Source: Amycolatopsis suaedae (GTDB lineage Bacteria > Actinomycetota > Actinomycetes > Mycobacteriales > Pseudonocardiaceae). From it: 64,000 nt of DNA. A program made the position numbers and the translations under genes. Location of the stretch: NCBI RefSeq assembly GCF_004214935.1, contig NZ_SFCC01000001.1, forward strand, positions 124,001-188,000, written 5' to 3'. A model generated the notes under the pieces. That model was not told the DNA's origin. It saw nothing but the letters and a program-made list of their open reading frames with translations, and made no database searches. Shown in pieces: positions 45,174-54,989 of this stretch; the stretch's first letter is position 1; each line of letters opens with the position of its first letter.

Positions 45174-46361
45174 ATGGCAGTGCGGGTGACGGTGGCGCAG
45201 CGGCGGGCGCGGCTGGGGGTACGGCACCGGCTGGCCACCCGGGCGGGCACACCGGAGGAGGTGGCCGGCGCGCTGGTCGCCCTGCACGCCACCGACCCGG
45301 CCACGGTGTACCTCTCGACGGCCGCGCGCCTGCGGGAACCGAGCGTGGCCGAGGTGGAGCGGGCGCTCTACGACGACCGCACGCTGCTGCGGATGCTGTG
45401 CATGCGGCGCACCATGTTCGTCCTGCCGGTCGCCGTCGCCGCGCGGGCCCAGGCCGGTGCCGCTCTCGACGTCGAACGCAAGCAGCGCACGCTGCTCATC
45501 AGTCACCTGTCCAGCCAGGGCCACCCGGACAACGTGCCCGGCGCCGCGGAGTGGCTGGCCGAGACCGAGGAGGCCACCCTCCGCGCGCTGCGGGCCAGGG
45601 GCCAGGCGACCGGCGCGGAGCTGTCCGCCGAGGTTCCGCGGCTGCGCCAGCAGCTGATCATGGCGAAGGGCAAGCCCTACGAGGCCATCGGCAACGTCAC
45701 CAGCCGCGTGCTCTACCTGCTCGGCCTGCGCGGCCGGATCGTGCGCGGACGGCCGCGCGGCTCGTGGCTGTCCAGCCAGTACCACTGGGCCACCCTGGAC
45801 ACCTGGCTGCCCGGCGGGCTGCCCGAACTGGACCCCGTCACCGCGCGGACCGAGCTGGCCCGGCACTGGCTGACCTCGTTCGGACCCGCGCCGGTGTCCG
45901 ACCTGCGCTGGTGGACCGGCTGGACGGCCGCCCAGACCAAGCAGGCGCTGGCCGCTCTGGACCTGGCCGAGGCCGACCTCGACGGCGAGCCCGGCGTGCT
46001 GCTCGCCGGCGACACCGAACCCGTCCCGGAGCCCGAGCCGTGGGTGGCGCTGCTGCCCGCCCTGGACCCGACGCCGATGGGCTGGCAGCGGCGCGACTGG
46101 TTCCTCGACGGCCACCAGGCCGCACTGTTCGACCGCAGCGGCAACGCCGGGCCGACGGTGTGGGCCGACGGCCGGGTCGTCGGCGGCTGGGCCCAGCGTG
46201 CCGACGGCGAAGTCGTGACGAGAATCCTGTCCGACGTCGGCGCCGAGGTCACCCGAGCGGTCGAGGCCGAGGCCGCGCGGCTGACCGCCTGGCTCGGCGA
46301 GGTCAGGGTGACCCCGCGCTTTCGCACCCCGCTGGAGAAGGAACTCTCGGGAAACCCCTGA
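45174..46361 (+). CDS. Winged-helix protein of the AlkZ/YcaQ (HTH_42) superfamily
   Basis: A 395-residue protein with the HTH_42 fold: VAQRRARLGVRHRLATRAGT, LVALHATDPATVYLSTAARL, RMLCMRRTMFVLPV and the C-terminal PLEKEL. Characterised relatives (AlkZ, AlkX/YcaQ) are DNA glycosylases acting on interstrand crosslinks with a QxQ or QxD motif. Here that position reads HATD, so glycosylase activity is uncertain. It begins 10 bp after the SMC gene with no terminator between, so it is probably co-transcribed. This type also occurs alone in actinobacteria. Confidence 0.75.
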   Translation: MAVRVTVAQRRARLGVRHRLATRAGTPEEVAGALVALHATDPATVYLSTAARLREPSVAEVERALYDDRTLLRMLCMRRTMFVLPVAVAARAQAGAALDVERKQRTLLISHLSSQGHPDNVPGAAEWLAETEEATLRALRARGQATGAELSAEVPRLRQQLIMAKGKPYEAIGNVTSRVLYLLGLRGRIVRGRPRGSWLSSQYHWATLDTWLPGGLPELDPVTARTELARHWLTSFGPAPVSDLRWWTGWTAAQTKQALAALDLAEADLDGEPGVLLAGDTEPVPEPEPWVALLPALDPTPMGWQRRDWFLDGHQAALFDRSGNAGPTVWADGRVVGGWAQRADGEVVTRILSDVGAEVTRAVEAEAARLTAWLGEVRVTPRFRTPLEKELSGNP

Positions 46362-46452
46362 AAACACTGGGCGTCTTGATCGATTCTTGACCCGGGACCT
46401 GGGGTGATGGAAGTCTCCTCGGGGCAACGGAAAGGCCCAGTCCGCCCAACGC

Positions 46453-47520
<1,068 letters not shown>

Positions 47521-47522
47521 TC

Positions 47523-48736
47523 ATGGTGCGGACTCTCGACGACCTGATCGCCGAGGGTGTCTCGGGTCGGCGCGTCCTTGTGCGCGCCGACCTGAACGTC
47601 CCCCTCGACGGCGAGACCATCACCGACGACGGCCGCGTCCGCGCCGCGCTGCCCACGCTGCGCAAGCTCGCCGGCGCGGGTGCGAAGGTCATCGTCACCG
47701 CCCACCTGGGCAGGCCCAAGGGCGAGCCGGACCCGAAGTTCTCGCTGGCGCCGGTCGCCGCGCGGCTCGGTGAGCTGCTCGGCACCGCGGTCCCGCTGGC
47801 GGCCGACCTGGTCGGTCCCGGCGCCCGGTCCGTGGTCGACGCGCTCGGCGACGGCCAGGTGGCACTGCTGGAGAACGTGCGCTTCGACGCCCGCGAGACC
47901 AGCAAGGACGAGAAGGAGCGGGCCGAGCTGGCCGGCGAGCTGGCCGCGCTGGCAGGCGACGCGGGCGCGTTCGTCTCCGACGGGTTCGGCGTGGTGCACC
48001 GCAAGCAGGCGTCGGTGTTCGACGTCGCCCGCGTGCTGCCCGCCTACACCGGCGGCCTGGTGCTGGCCGAGCTGGAGGTGCTGCGCACGCTGACCGAGGA
48101 GCCCGCCCGGCCCTACGTGGTCGTGCTCGGCGGGGCCAAGGTCTCCGACAAGCTGGGCGTCATCGCCAACCTGCTGACCAAGGTCGACCGGCTGCTCATC
48201 GGCGGCGGCATGGCCTACACCTTCCTCAAGGCCCAGGGCCACGAGGTCGGCAAGTCGCTGCTGCAGGCCGACCAGCTGGAGCAGGTCAGCGGCTTCCTGG
48301 CCGAGGCCGACAAGCGCGGCGTCGAGCTGGTGCTGCCGGTCGACGTGCTGGCCGCCACCGAGTTCGCCGCCGACGCCGAGCACGAGGCCGTCGACGCCAC
48401 GGCGATCCCGGCCGACCGGCAGGGCCTGGACATCGGCCCGAAGACCCGCGAGCTGTTCGCCGGCAAGCTGGCCGACGCCGCGACGATCTTCTGGAACGGC
48501 CCGATGGGCGTGTTCGAGTTCGACGCGTTCGCCGGCGGGACCAGGGCGGTGGCCGAGGCCATCGCGCGGGGCGACGGGTTCAGCGTCGTCGGCGGCGGCG
48601 ACTCCGCCGCGGCCGTGCGGCAGCTGGGCCTGCCCGAGGACGGCTTCTCGCACATCTCGACCGGCGGCGGCGCGTCGCTGGAGTACCTGGAGGGCAAGCA
48701 GCTGCCCGGCGTCTCCGTTCTGGAAGAGGGAAAGTA

Positions 48737-48737
<1 letters not shown>
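47523..48737 (+). CDS. pgk: Phosphoglycerate kinase
   Basis: A 404-residue two-domain kinase that makes ATP from 1,3-bisphosphoglycerate. [58 protein letters not shown] and [16 protein letters not shown] form the N-domain; [43 protein letters not shown] and the nucleotide loop [14 protein letters not shown] form the C-domain. The ATG at 47523 is 2 bp after the gap stop, so translation is coupled. It shares one base with the tpiA start. Confidence 0.98.
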
Positions 48738-49522
<785 letters not shown>

Positions 49523-49523
49523 A

Positions 49524-49541
49524 CCGGGTGATCACCCGGTA
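49524..49541. promoter_or_regulatory. Perfect 18-bp palindrome between tpiA and secG
   Basis: ACCGGGTGATCACCCGGT is a perfect palindrome beginning 2 bp after the tpiA stop. With no loop bases it is a poor terminator stem and may be an operator; a possible -10 (TAACCT) directly adjoins its right edge at 49541-49546. Confidence 0.45.
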
Positions 49542-49596
49542 ACCTTGGGCGAACCGGGACGCGGGATACGGGTTTCCACGACACACTGAGGGTGAC

Positions 49597-49827
49597 ATGA
49601 AGCTGGCGCTGCAAATTTTGTTGATCGTCTCCAGCGTGCTGCTGATCGTCGCGGTGCTGCTGCACCGTGGCCGCGGAGGCGGGTTGTCGTCGCTGTTCGG
49701 CGGCGGCATGCAGTCCAGCCTGGCGGGGTCGAGTGTCGCGGAGAAGAACCTGGATCGGTTCACGCTGTTCTTCGGGGCCATCTGGCTGATCAGCATCATC
49801 GGTCTCGGTTTGATCATGAAGCTCTGA
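49597..49827 (+). CDS. secG: Preprotein translocase subunit SecG
   Basis: A 76-residue membrane protein with two hydrophobic helices (LALQILLIVSSVLLIVAVLL and LFFGAIWLISIIGLGLIM) joined by the glycine-rich loop RGRGGGLSSLFGGGMQSSL characteristic of SecG. It is an accessory subunit of the SecYEG channel that aids protein export. The location after tpiA matches M. tuberculosis. A GAGGGTG site lies just before the ATG. Confidence 0.95.
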   Translation: MKLALQILLIVSSVLLIVAVLLHRGRGGGLSSLFGGGMQSSLAGSSVAEKNLDRFTLFFGAIWLISIIGLGLIMKL

Positions 49828-49864
49828 CCAGCCGTTACTCATCAACACCGGGGTGTGACAATTC

Positions 49865-50206
49865 ATGGTTGGCGGTAACGCTATTCGGGGCACCAGAGTC
49901 GGTGCCGGCCCGATGGGCGAGTCGGAGCGCGGGGAGGCCGCTCCGCGTCGCCGGGTGTCGTACTGGTGCGCCAACGGGCACGAGGCCCAGCCCTCGTTCG
50001 CGTTGGACGCGGAGATTCCGGAGGAGTGGGACTGCCCCCGGTGCGGGCTGCCCGGCGGGCAGGACGAGCAGAACCCGCCCGCGGCCCCGCGTACGGAGCC
50101 GTACAAGACCCACCTGGCCTACGTGAAGGAGCGGCGCAGCGACGCCGACGGCGAGGCCATCCTCAGCGAGGCGCTGGAGCGCCTGCGCAAGCGCCGCGAG
50201 ATCTGA
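49865..50206 (+). CDS. rbpA: RNA polymerase-binding protein RbpA
   Basis: A 113-residue RbpA. The start GGNAIRGTRVGAGPMGESER matches the N-terminal tail that enters the polymerase. A zinc-ribbon-like core follows (SYWCANGHEAQPSF, EEWDCPRCGLPGGQ; three Cys and a His as candidate ligands), and the C-terminal sigma-interaction helix is KTHLAYVKERRSDADGEAIL. It binds RNA polymerase with the principal sigma factor and stimulates initiation. Unlike the M. tuberculosis protein, this one keeps zinc-type cysteines, as in Streptomyces. Confidence 0.93.
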   Translation: MVGGNAIRGTRVGAGPMGESERGEAAPRRRVSYWCANGHEAQPSFALDAEIPEEWDCPRCGLPGGQDEQNPPAAPRTEPYKTHLAYVKERRSDADGEAILSEALERLRKRREI

Positions 50207-50222
50207 ACCAGCTGAACTCACG

Positions 50223-51047
50223 GTGAGTCCACCGGCCGGCGCCGGTGCCGGCGAACGGACCAGTCGCGGGCACCGGCGCTGGTCTGTTCTGAGCCCCGGT
50301 GAGCGGGCGCTGGTGGTCGTCCAGCTGCTCGTCCAGGGCGCCGTCCGGGCCGCCCTGGTGGTGTTCGCGCTCGTCGTCTTCCTGACGGCCACCCCGCTGA
50401 TCGGCGGCAAGACCGGCCGGACAGGCACGGCCGAGCTGACCGGCTGCGCGTCCGGTGACCTGTTCGGCTGGGTCGTCGCCTGCCAGGCCCGGGTCACCTG
50501 GCCGGACGGCGAGATCACCACGCACAGGCTGGAATCGGCCGACCTCACCGCCGGCGACAGCGGCCGTTCCGTCCGGGCCGTCGAGCACGGCAGCGCCAGG
50601 GTGCCCACCGCGGTCGCGCTCGACCTGCCGCACCGGTACACCGCACTGGGCTGGTCGCTGCTCACCTCGGTGGCCGGGGTGGCGCTGCTGTGGCCGTACT
50701 GGTGGCGGGGACGACCACCGCGAGCGGGACCCGCCGTCGCCGTGCTGACCGGTTACTGGCTGATCGTCACCGGCGCGCTGGGAGCCGCGGTACCGCACCA
50801 GCCCGCCCTGACCGGGGTCACGATCGTCGCCGGGCACCTGGTGCTCGTCGCCGGGCTCGTCCGGTCCCGCAAACCCGCCGCCGGGCGGAAGGCCAGGCCC
50901 GTGGCCGGCTGGACGCTGCTCGCCGTGGCCGTCGCCGCCCTGCTGTGGGTGGTACTGGGCGGCCTGCCGTGGACGTCCACCGGGCTGCCGGTCGCGCTGC
51001 TGGTCGCGGGCATCCGCCTGGTGTGGCGCGCACGCCGTCCGCGGTGA
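50223..51047 (+). CDS. Multi-pass membrane protein of unknown function
   Basis: A 274-residue protein not recognised to a characterised family. A basic N-terminus precedes one membrane helix (QLLVQGAVRAALVVFALVVF), then an about 80-residue external beta-rich segment with two cysteines (GCASGDLFGWVVACQARVTW). Four or more helices fill the C-terminal half. The start GTG at 50223 has no good ribosome site, and an internal GTG at the codon for 'VLSPGERAL' is an alternative. It lies 16 bp after rbpA and 65 bp before a type VII-associated cassette. Confidence 0.6.
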   Translation: MSPPAGAGAGERTSRGHRRWSVLSPGERALVVVQLLVQGAVRAALVVFALVVFLTATPLIGGKTGRTGTAELTGCASGDLFGWVVACQARVTWPDGEITTHRLESADLTAGDSGRSVRAVEHGSARVPTAVALDLPHRYTALGWSLLTSVAGVALLWPYWWRGRPPRAGPAVAVLTGYWLIVTGALGAAVPHQPALTGVTIVAGHLVLVAGLVRSRKPAAGRKARPVAGWTLLAVAVAALLWVVLGGLPWTSTGLPVALLVAGIRLVWRARRPR

Positions 51048-51112
51048 GCGGGAACCGATGTGACACCTGGCACGTCGGAGTCCCGAGATCCCCGACTAGG
51101 ACGGAACTGGGC

Positions 51113-51550
51113 ATGACGGAGCAGCCGGAACCGCAGTGGCTCGCCGACATCAAACGGCAGGGCAAGCAGATGGTCGAGCAGTCCCAGCGACTTCAGGAGG
51201 AACTCGGCGGGCTGACCGAGACAGCGCAGTCCGACGACGGGGCCGTGCGGGTCAGCGTCGGCGCCGGCGGGGCGTTGTCCGGGCTGGAGATCGACCAGCG
51301 CGCCATGAGCAGGCAGAGCGCCGAGCTGTCCGCCGAGATCCTCCGGCTGGCCGCGCGGGCCCAGGCCGCCGCTGCCCGCCGCGCGATGGCCGTGGTGGCG
51401 CCGGTCGCGGGCGAGTCCGGCATGGACTTCCTGCGCAGTCAGCTGCCGTCCGAGGAGCCGGAGGAGGCCCCGGCGGCCCCGGCACCCGAGCGACGTGCCG
51501 GCGGGGACGACGACGAGCCGCCGCAGACGTTCATGCGGCGCGTGTACTGA
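51113..51550 (+). CDS. YbaB/EbfC-family nucleoid-associated-like protein
   Basis: A 145-residue protein. The first about 100 residues have the YbaB/EbfC pattern: a long helix (WLADIKRQGKQMVEQSQRLQ), a beta hairpin (GAVRVSVGAGGALSGLEID) and a second helix. The acidic, Pro/Ala-rich tail is disordered. In actinobacteria, divergent YbaB-like proteins like this are often placed before EspC/WXG100-type secretion substrates; whether they bind DNA or act as chaperones is not known. ATG at 51113; the next gene follows after 14 bp. Confidence 0.75.
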   Translation: MTEQPEPQWLADIKRQGKQMVEQSQRLQEELGGLTETAQSDDGAVRVSVGAGGALSGLEIDQRAMSRQSAELSAEILRLAARAQAAAARRAMAVVAPVAGESGMDFLRSQLPSEEPEEAPAAPAPERRAGGDDDEPPQTFMRRVY

Positions 51551-51564
51551 GGGGAGACGGACTC

Positions 51565-51876
51565 ATGGCACCGGGAAAGGGTTACACCGTCCGGCCGGGG
51601 GAACTGGCGCAGCACGGCGGCACGGTCGACGGGATCGCCGAGCGGATCCGCGGCGCCGCCGAGAAGGGCGGCGGGTTCACGTTCGGCATCGACACCTTCG
51701 GCATCGTCGGCCAGCTCTTCGCCGGTGACGCGCAGCGGGTCTCGCAGGAGGCCGTCCGGGAGATGAACGACTTCGCGGGCGACATCCGGGACCTGGCCGG
51801 CTGCGTACGCCAGGCGGGGCAGCTCTACCAGACCTCCGACGACGCGCTCGCTCAGCCGTTCAAGGGAGGGGAGTGA
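51565..51876 (+). CDS. EspC-like type VII secretion-associated small protein
   Basis: A 103-residue helical-hairpin protein. GYTVRPGELAQHGGTVDGIA and the second helix REMNDFAGDIRDLAGCVRQA, separated by an FGIDTFGIVGQLFAG turn, match the EspC/'ESX secretion-associated' group rather than strict WXG100 (no central WxG). GGGGAGA lies upstream of the ATG. Its stop lies just before the start of the large downstream gene. It probably pairs with that protein for export by an ESX machine encoded elsewhere. Confidence 0.7.
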   Translation: MAPGKGYTVRPGELAQHGGTVDGIAERIRGAAEKGGGFTFGIDTFGIVGQLFAGDAQRVSQEAVREMNDFAGDIRDLAGCVRQAGQLYQTSDDALAQPFKGGE

Positions 51877-51878
51877 CC

Positions 51879-53165
51879 ATGACGGATCTGGACAGCGCGG
51901 AAGCCAGGACGGCGACAGCCGGTGCGGGCGTGGTCGACACGGCCCGCGCTACCGCCGCGGCCATCCAGGACGAGGACTGGGGCGAGTTCGCCGCCAGCGC
52001 GGGGGTTCTGGCACTGGACGGCCTCGCGGTGGCGGTGGACCCGGTCGGTGCGGCCCTGTCGGCGGGTGTCGGCTGGCTCATCGAGCACTTCGACCCGCTG
52101 ACCAACCTTCTCGACAAGCTCGCCGGCGACCCGGCGGCCATCCAGGCCGGTGCGGACACCTGGACCGAGGTGCAGCGCGACCTCGAGGCGCTGGCCAGGG
52201 AAATCCCCGGTATGGCCGAGAAGGACCTGCCGAGCTGGTGCGGCGACGGCCGCGACGCCTACGACCGCAACGTCAAGGACTGCGCGGCCGGCGTCGAGGC
52301 ACTGGCCGTCAGCGCGGGCAGCGCGGCGGCCGTGGTCGCCACCGCGGGCACGATGGTCGCCACCTGCCGGGCGCTGATCCGGGACATCATCGCCGCCGTC
52401 GTCGCCGAGCTGATCAAGGGCGCGCTGGCGGCCCTGGCGACCTCGGTGATCTCCTTCGGCGCGACCGTCGCGGGCTACATCACCTACGCCGTCGGCCGGA
52501 TCGGCATGAAGATCGCCGAGATCAGCGCCAAGATCAGCAAGCTGCTGGCCAAGCTCGGCAAGGCAGGCGCGCACCTGGCCAAGGTTCTCGACGACATCGC
52601 CGCGGTGGGCGCCAAGGTCGGCAGCAAGCTGGGCAAGGCCGGCGGAGCGGTCGGCAAGGTCGCGCCCAACATGGGCACCAGGATCGCGTCGGCGGGGGAC
52701 AACGTGGCCGCGGCCGCGTCGAAGGTCGACGACGTCGGCAAGGCCGTCGGCCGCGGCGCGGACAAGGTCAGCGGGATGGCCGACGACGTCGGCAACTTCG
52801 CGGCCCGCACCGGTTCGCGCAGCGGCGACATCGCCGCCAAGGGACGCGGCCTCATCGACAACGCGGGCGAGTACGGCAAGCGGGCGGGCGACGCGATCCG
52901 CAACGGGCCGCTGCCCCAGGGCGGGCTGCGTGACTTCGGCGAGACGTTCGGTCTGGTCAACAAGGGCGTCCTGCCGAACGTCCCGGGCATCGCGGCGCGG
53001 GGCATCGCCTACGAACCGCAGGCCTACGAGCAGAACGACGCCGAGGACATCGCCGAGGGCAACGCGGGCGCGAAGTACGACCAGTACGACGGCTACAACC
53101 GCAACGGCCGCCCGGGCGGGGACGGCTTCTACGACAACCGTCCCCGCGACGAGCAGGTGCGCTAG
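51879..53165 (+). CDS. Large WXG-like type VII secretion candidate substrate
   Basis: A 428-residue protein. The N-terminal about 150 residues are a helical WXG-like module (IQDEDWGEFAASAGVLALDG, LPSWCGDGRDAYDRNV). A hydrophobic stretch follows (LIKGALAALATSVISFGATV), then a Gly/Ala/Lys amphipathic region (GKAGAHLAKVLDDIAAVGAK and onwards) and a Tyr/Asn/Asp-rich C-terminus. No known toxin domain is seen and no obvious immunity gene follows. The ATG at 51879 is preferred over the GTG at 51873 because GGAGG spacing fits. Its TAG lies within the MITE-like element. Confidence 0.65.
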   Translation: MTDLDSAEARTATAGAGVVDTARATAAAIQDEDWGEFAASAGVLALDGLAVAVDPVGAALSAGVGWLIEHFDPLTNLLDKLAGDPAAIQAGADTWTEVQRDLEALAREIPGMAEKDLPSWCGDGRDAYDRNVKDCAAGVEALAVSAGSAAAVVATAGTMVATCRALIRDIIAAVVAELIKGALAALATSVISFGATVAGYITYAVGRIGMKIAEISAKISKLLAKLGKAGAHLAKVLDDIAAVGAKVGSKLGKAGGAVGKVAPNMGTRIASAGDNVAAAASKVDDVGKAVGRGADKVSGMADDVGNFAARTGSRSGDIAAKGRGLIDNAGEYGKRAGDAIRNGPLPQGGLRDFGETFGLVNKGVLPNVPGIAARGIAYEPQAYEQNDAEDIAEGNAGAKYDQYDGYNRNGRPGGDGFYDNRPRDEQVR

Positions 53166-53328
53166 TGTCCGGCACCGGAAATCCGCTGAATAATTCGCCG
53201 GCCCAGCTTCCCGCTGGCGGCGTTGCCGGTCCGCCCGAGTACGGTCCAGTACGAGGGCGAACCGGCGCCTTGCCAGCGGAAACCTGGACTCGCCGACTTA
53301 CGCACCGGACCTCCGGTGCAGGACACTA
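53163..53328. mobile_element. 166-bp MITE-like palindromic element
   Basis: The ends are inverted repeats: TAGTGTCCGGCACCGGA at 53163 and the complement of TAGTGTCCTGCACCGGA ending at 53328 (one mismatch in 17). Both ends are flanked so as to read CTAG. Inside is a long imperfect hairpin centred near the GTAC-GGTCCA-GTAC sequence. It contains no gene and supplies the stop codons of both flanking convergent genes. A solo end occurs at 3839. No related transposase is in the window. Confidence 0.65.
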
Positions 53329-54534
53329 GCCGACCCCGGAGAGGGGGTACCGGGCGCGGACCCGGAAGCCCCCCTCGGGGGTGGGCTCGGTCTCGAACGT
53401 GCCGCCGAGCAGCTTGGCCCGCTCGGCCAGTCCGGTGAGACCGTGCCCGCCCGAGGGCAGGCCGGTCGTCGGCTCGCACGGCTGGTCGTTGTGAACCTCG
53501 ACGCCCAGCGCGTTCTCCTCGCCGCCTACCCAGACCGTCGCCTTGGCGCCGGGGGCGTGCTTGTAGACGTTGGTCAGGCACTCCTGGACGGTGCGGTAGG
53601 CGGCGTTGGACACCGGGAACGGCAGCTGCTCGGGCAGCCGCTCCATGGTGAGCTGGACGGGCACGTCGGAGGTCCGGATCAGCTGGTGCAGCTGGTCGAT
53701 TCCGGGCTGCGTGCTCTCGTCGTCGACGCCGGACCGCAGCACGCCCACCAGCGACCGCAGCTCCTCCAGGGTGCGGGTGCTCAGCTCGCGGATGGTCTGG
53801 GCGGCCTGCTGGGCCTCTCCGCCCGCCGACGACATCGACAGCACGCCCGCCTGCATGGCGATCAGCGTGATGTCGTGGGACACGACGTCGTGCATCTCCC
53901 TGGCCAGGCGCGCGCGTTCCTCCGCCCGGATGGCCTGGGCGTGCAGCTGGCGTTCACGGTCCCGGCTCTCGGCGAGTTCGGCCAGCCGTTCGGACAGCTC
54001 GGCCCGCGCGCGGAACAGCAGGCCCAGCGCCACCGGCATGCCGGCGACCACGACGCCGTAGATGCCGGCCAGGACGTGCTCCTGCCAGGTCTGGGCGACG
54101 AACTCGGGCAGCGGCCACTGGACGAACCGGCTGCACCAGACCAGCCCGAACCCGACGACCGTCTGCCAGCGCAGGCCGCGCTGGTGTGCCAGCGTGCCCA
54201 GCGCGACCATCGCGGCGATCTGGGCCCACCCGGTCAGGAACCCGGGGAAGGTCGCCACGACGACCAGGAACGGCAGCCTGCGGCGGAACAGCAGCGCCGC
54301 GCAGGAGAAGGCCGACAGCCAGCCGCTGTAGGCGGGGGCGTCGTGGGCGAAGTTGAGCCAGACGTCGAGTGCCGCGAGCGCGACGAAGGCGATGTCGAGG
54401 GCGAATGCGGGCACTGCCGGCTTGCGCAGCCACCGCTGCCAGTGGACGGTGGGCACGGTTATCTCGCGCGACCGGCTGATCACGTTGTTCCCGCCGCCCG
54501 TGATCCCGGGTATAGAGAGTCCCTCTGTGGTCAC
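53326..54534 (-). CDS. Orphan two-component sensor histidine kinase (HisKA_3)
   Basis: A 402-residue membrane kinase. About five or six helices occupy residues 35-175, a coiled-coil linker follows, then the HisKA_3 dimerisation domain with the phospho-acceptor His in ARLAREMHDVVSHDITLIAM. The ATPase domain has NAAYRTVQECLTNVYKHAPG (N box) and SGGHGLTGLAERAKLLGG (G box). Kinases of this type normally pair with a NarL-type response regulator, but none is adjacent. The GTG at 54534 follows GGGAGG by 8 bases. Confidence 0.9.
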   Translation of the reverse strand: MTTEGLSIPGITGGGNNVISRSREITVPTVHWQRWLRKPAVPAFALDIAFVALAALDVWLNFAHDAPAYSGWLSAFSCAALLFRRRLPFLVVVATFPGFLTGWAQIAAMVALGTLAHQRGLRWQTVVGFGLVWCSRFVQWPLPEFVAQTWQEHVLAGIYGVVVAGMPVALGLLFRARAELSERLAELAESRDRERQLHAQAIRAEERARLAREMHDVVSHDITLIAMQAGVLSMSSAGGEAQQAAQTIRELSTRTLEELRSLVGVLRSGVDDESTQPGIDQLHQLIRTSDVPVQLTMERLPEQLPFPVSNAAYRTVQECLTNVYKHAPGAKATVWVGGEENALGVEVHNDQPCEPTTGLPSGGHGLTGLAERAKLLGGTFETEPTPEGGFRVRARYPLSGVG

Positions 54535-54989
54535 TGTTCGGACCTCCCCGCGTCTTGTGGACTTACTGGTGAGAGGTGCGCGCACCCCGATCGGGACGCG
54601 CAACAACGAACAAATGTGCGGATGCTAACGCGTCGGTAGGGTCCGGCGGTAACTTTCCCGCCGTTCAGCCGTACAGGTGTCCGATTATCGGACAGTGGAC
54701 TGGTTGACCGTCAAGCGGACGCGCACGGCCGGTTGCCGGACACTGGATCGGTTCTCTGCAAGCTTCCTGCAAGCTCGGATCGCTAGTTTGAGTGACGTAA
54801 CGAGAGCGTGAATGCGCGGGAAAAGGGTGCGTGGAATGCGTGCGGGAATTGCCGCCGCCGCACCCGGATGGCGTCGTATCGCCGGGCCGGTTTCGGTAAA
54901 AGGGCAATCTGTCCGCCCCGGCAATGCGCACTGGGGGTGACCCGGTGCTGTGTGCCGATCGGGGTCGGCGGCGGCACCGGGTCACGTAA
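54535..54989. other. Non-coding stretch with two dyads
   Basis: No convincing gene on either strand. It holds TGTCCGATTATCGGACA (54678-54694; 8-bp arms, one central base) and a second inverted repeat GTGACCCGGTGC / GCACCGGGTCAC (54937-54948 and 54974-54985, 25-base loop). The segment 54780-54930 is less G+C-rich than neighbouring genes. The dyads could be operators or parts of a non-coding RNA; nothing in the sequence decides. Confidence 0.5.

Noticed and set aside
38460..46361. A complete Wadjet defence system
   Set aside because: No JetD-like Toprim gene was found on either side, so the standard four-gene definition is not met.
49524..49541. Terminator after tpiA
   Set aside because: The 18-bp palindrome has no loop bases, so a stable hairpin would lose several central pairs; recorded instead as a possible operator.
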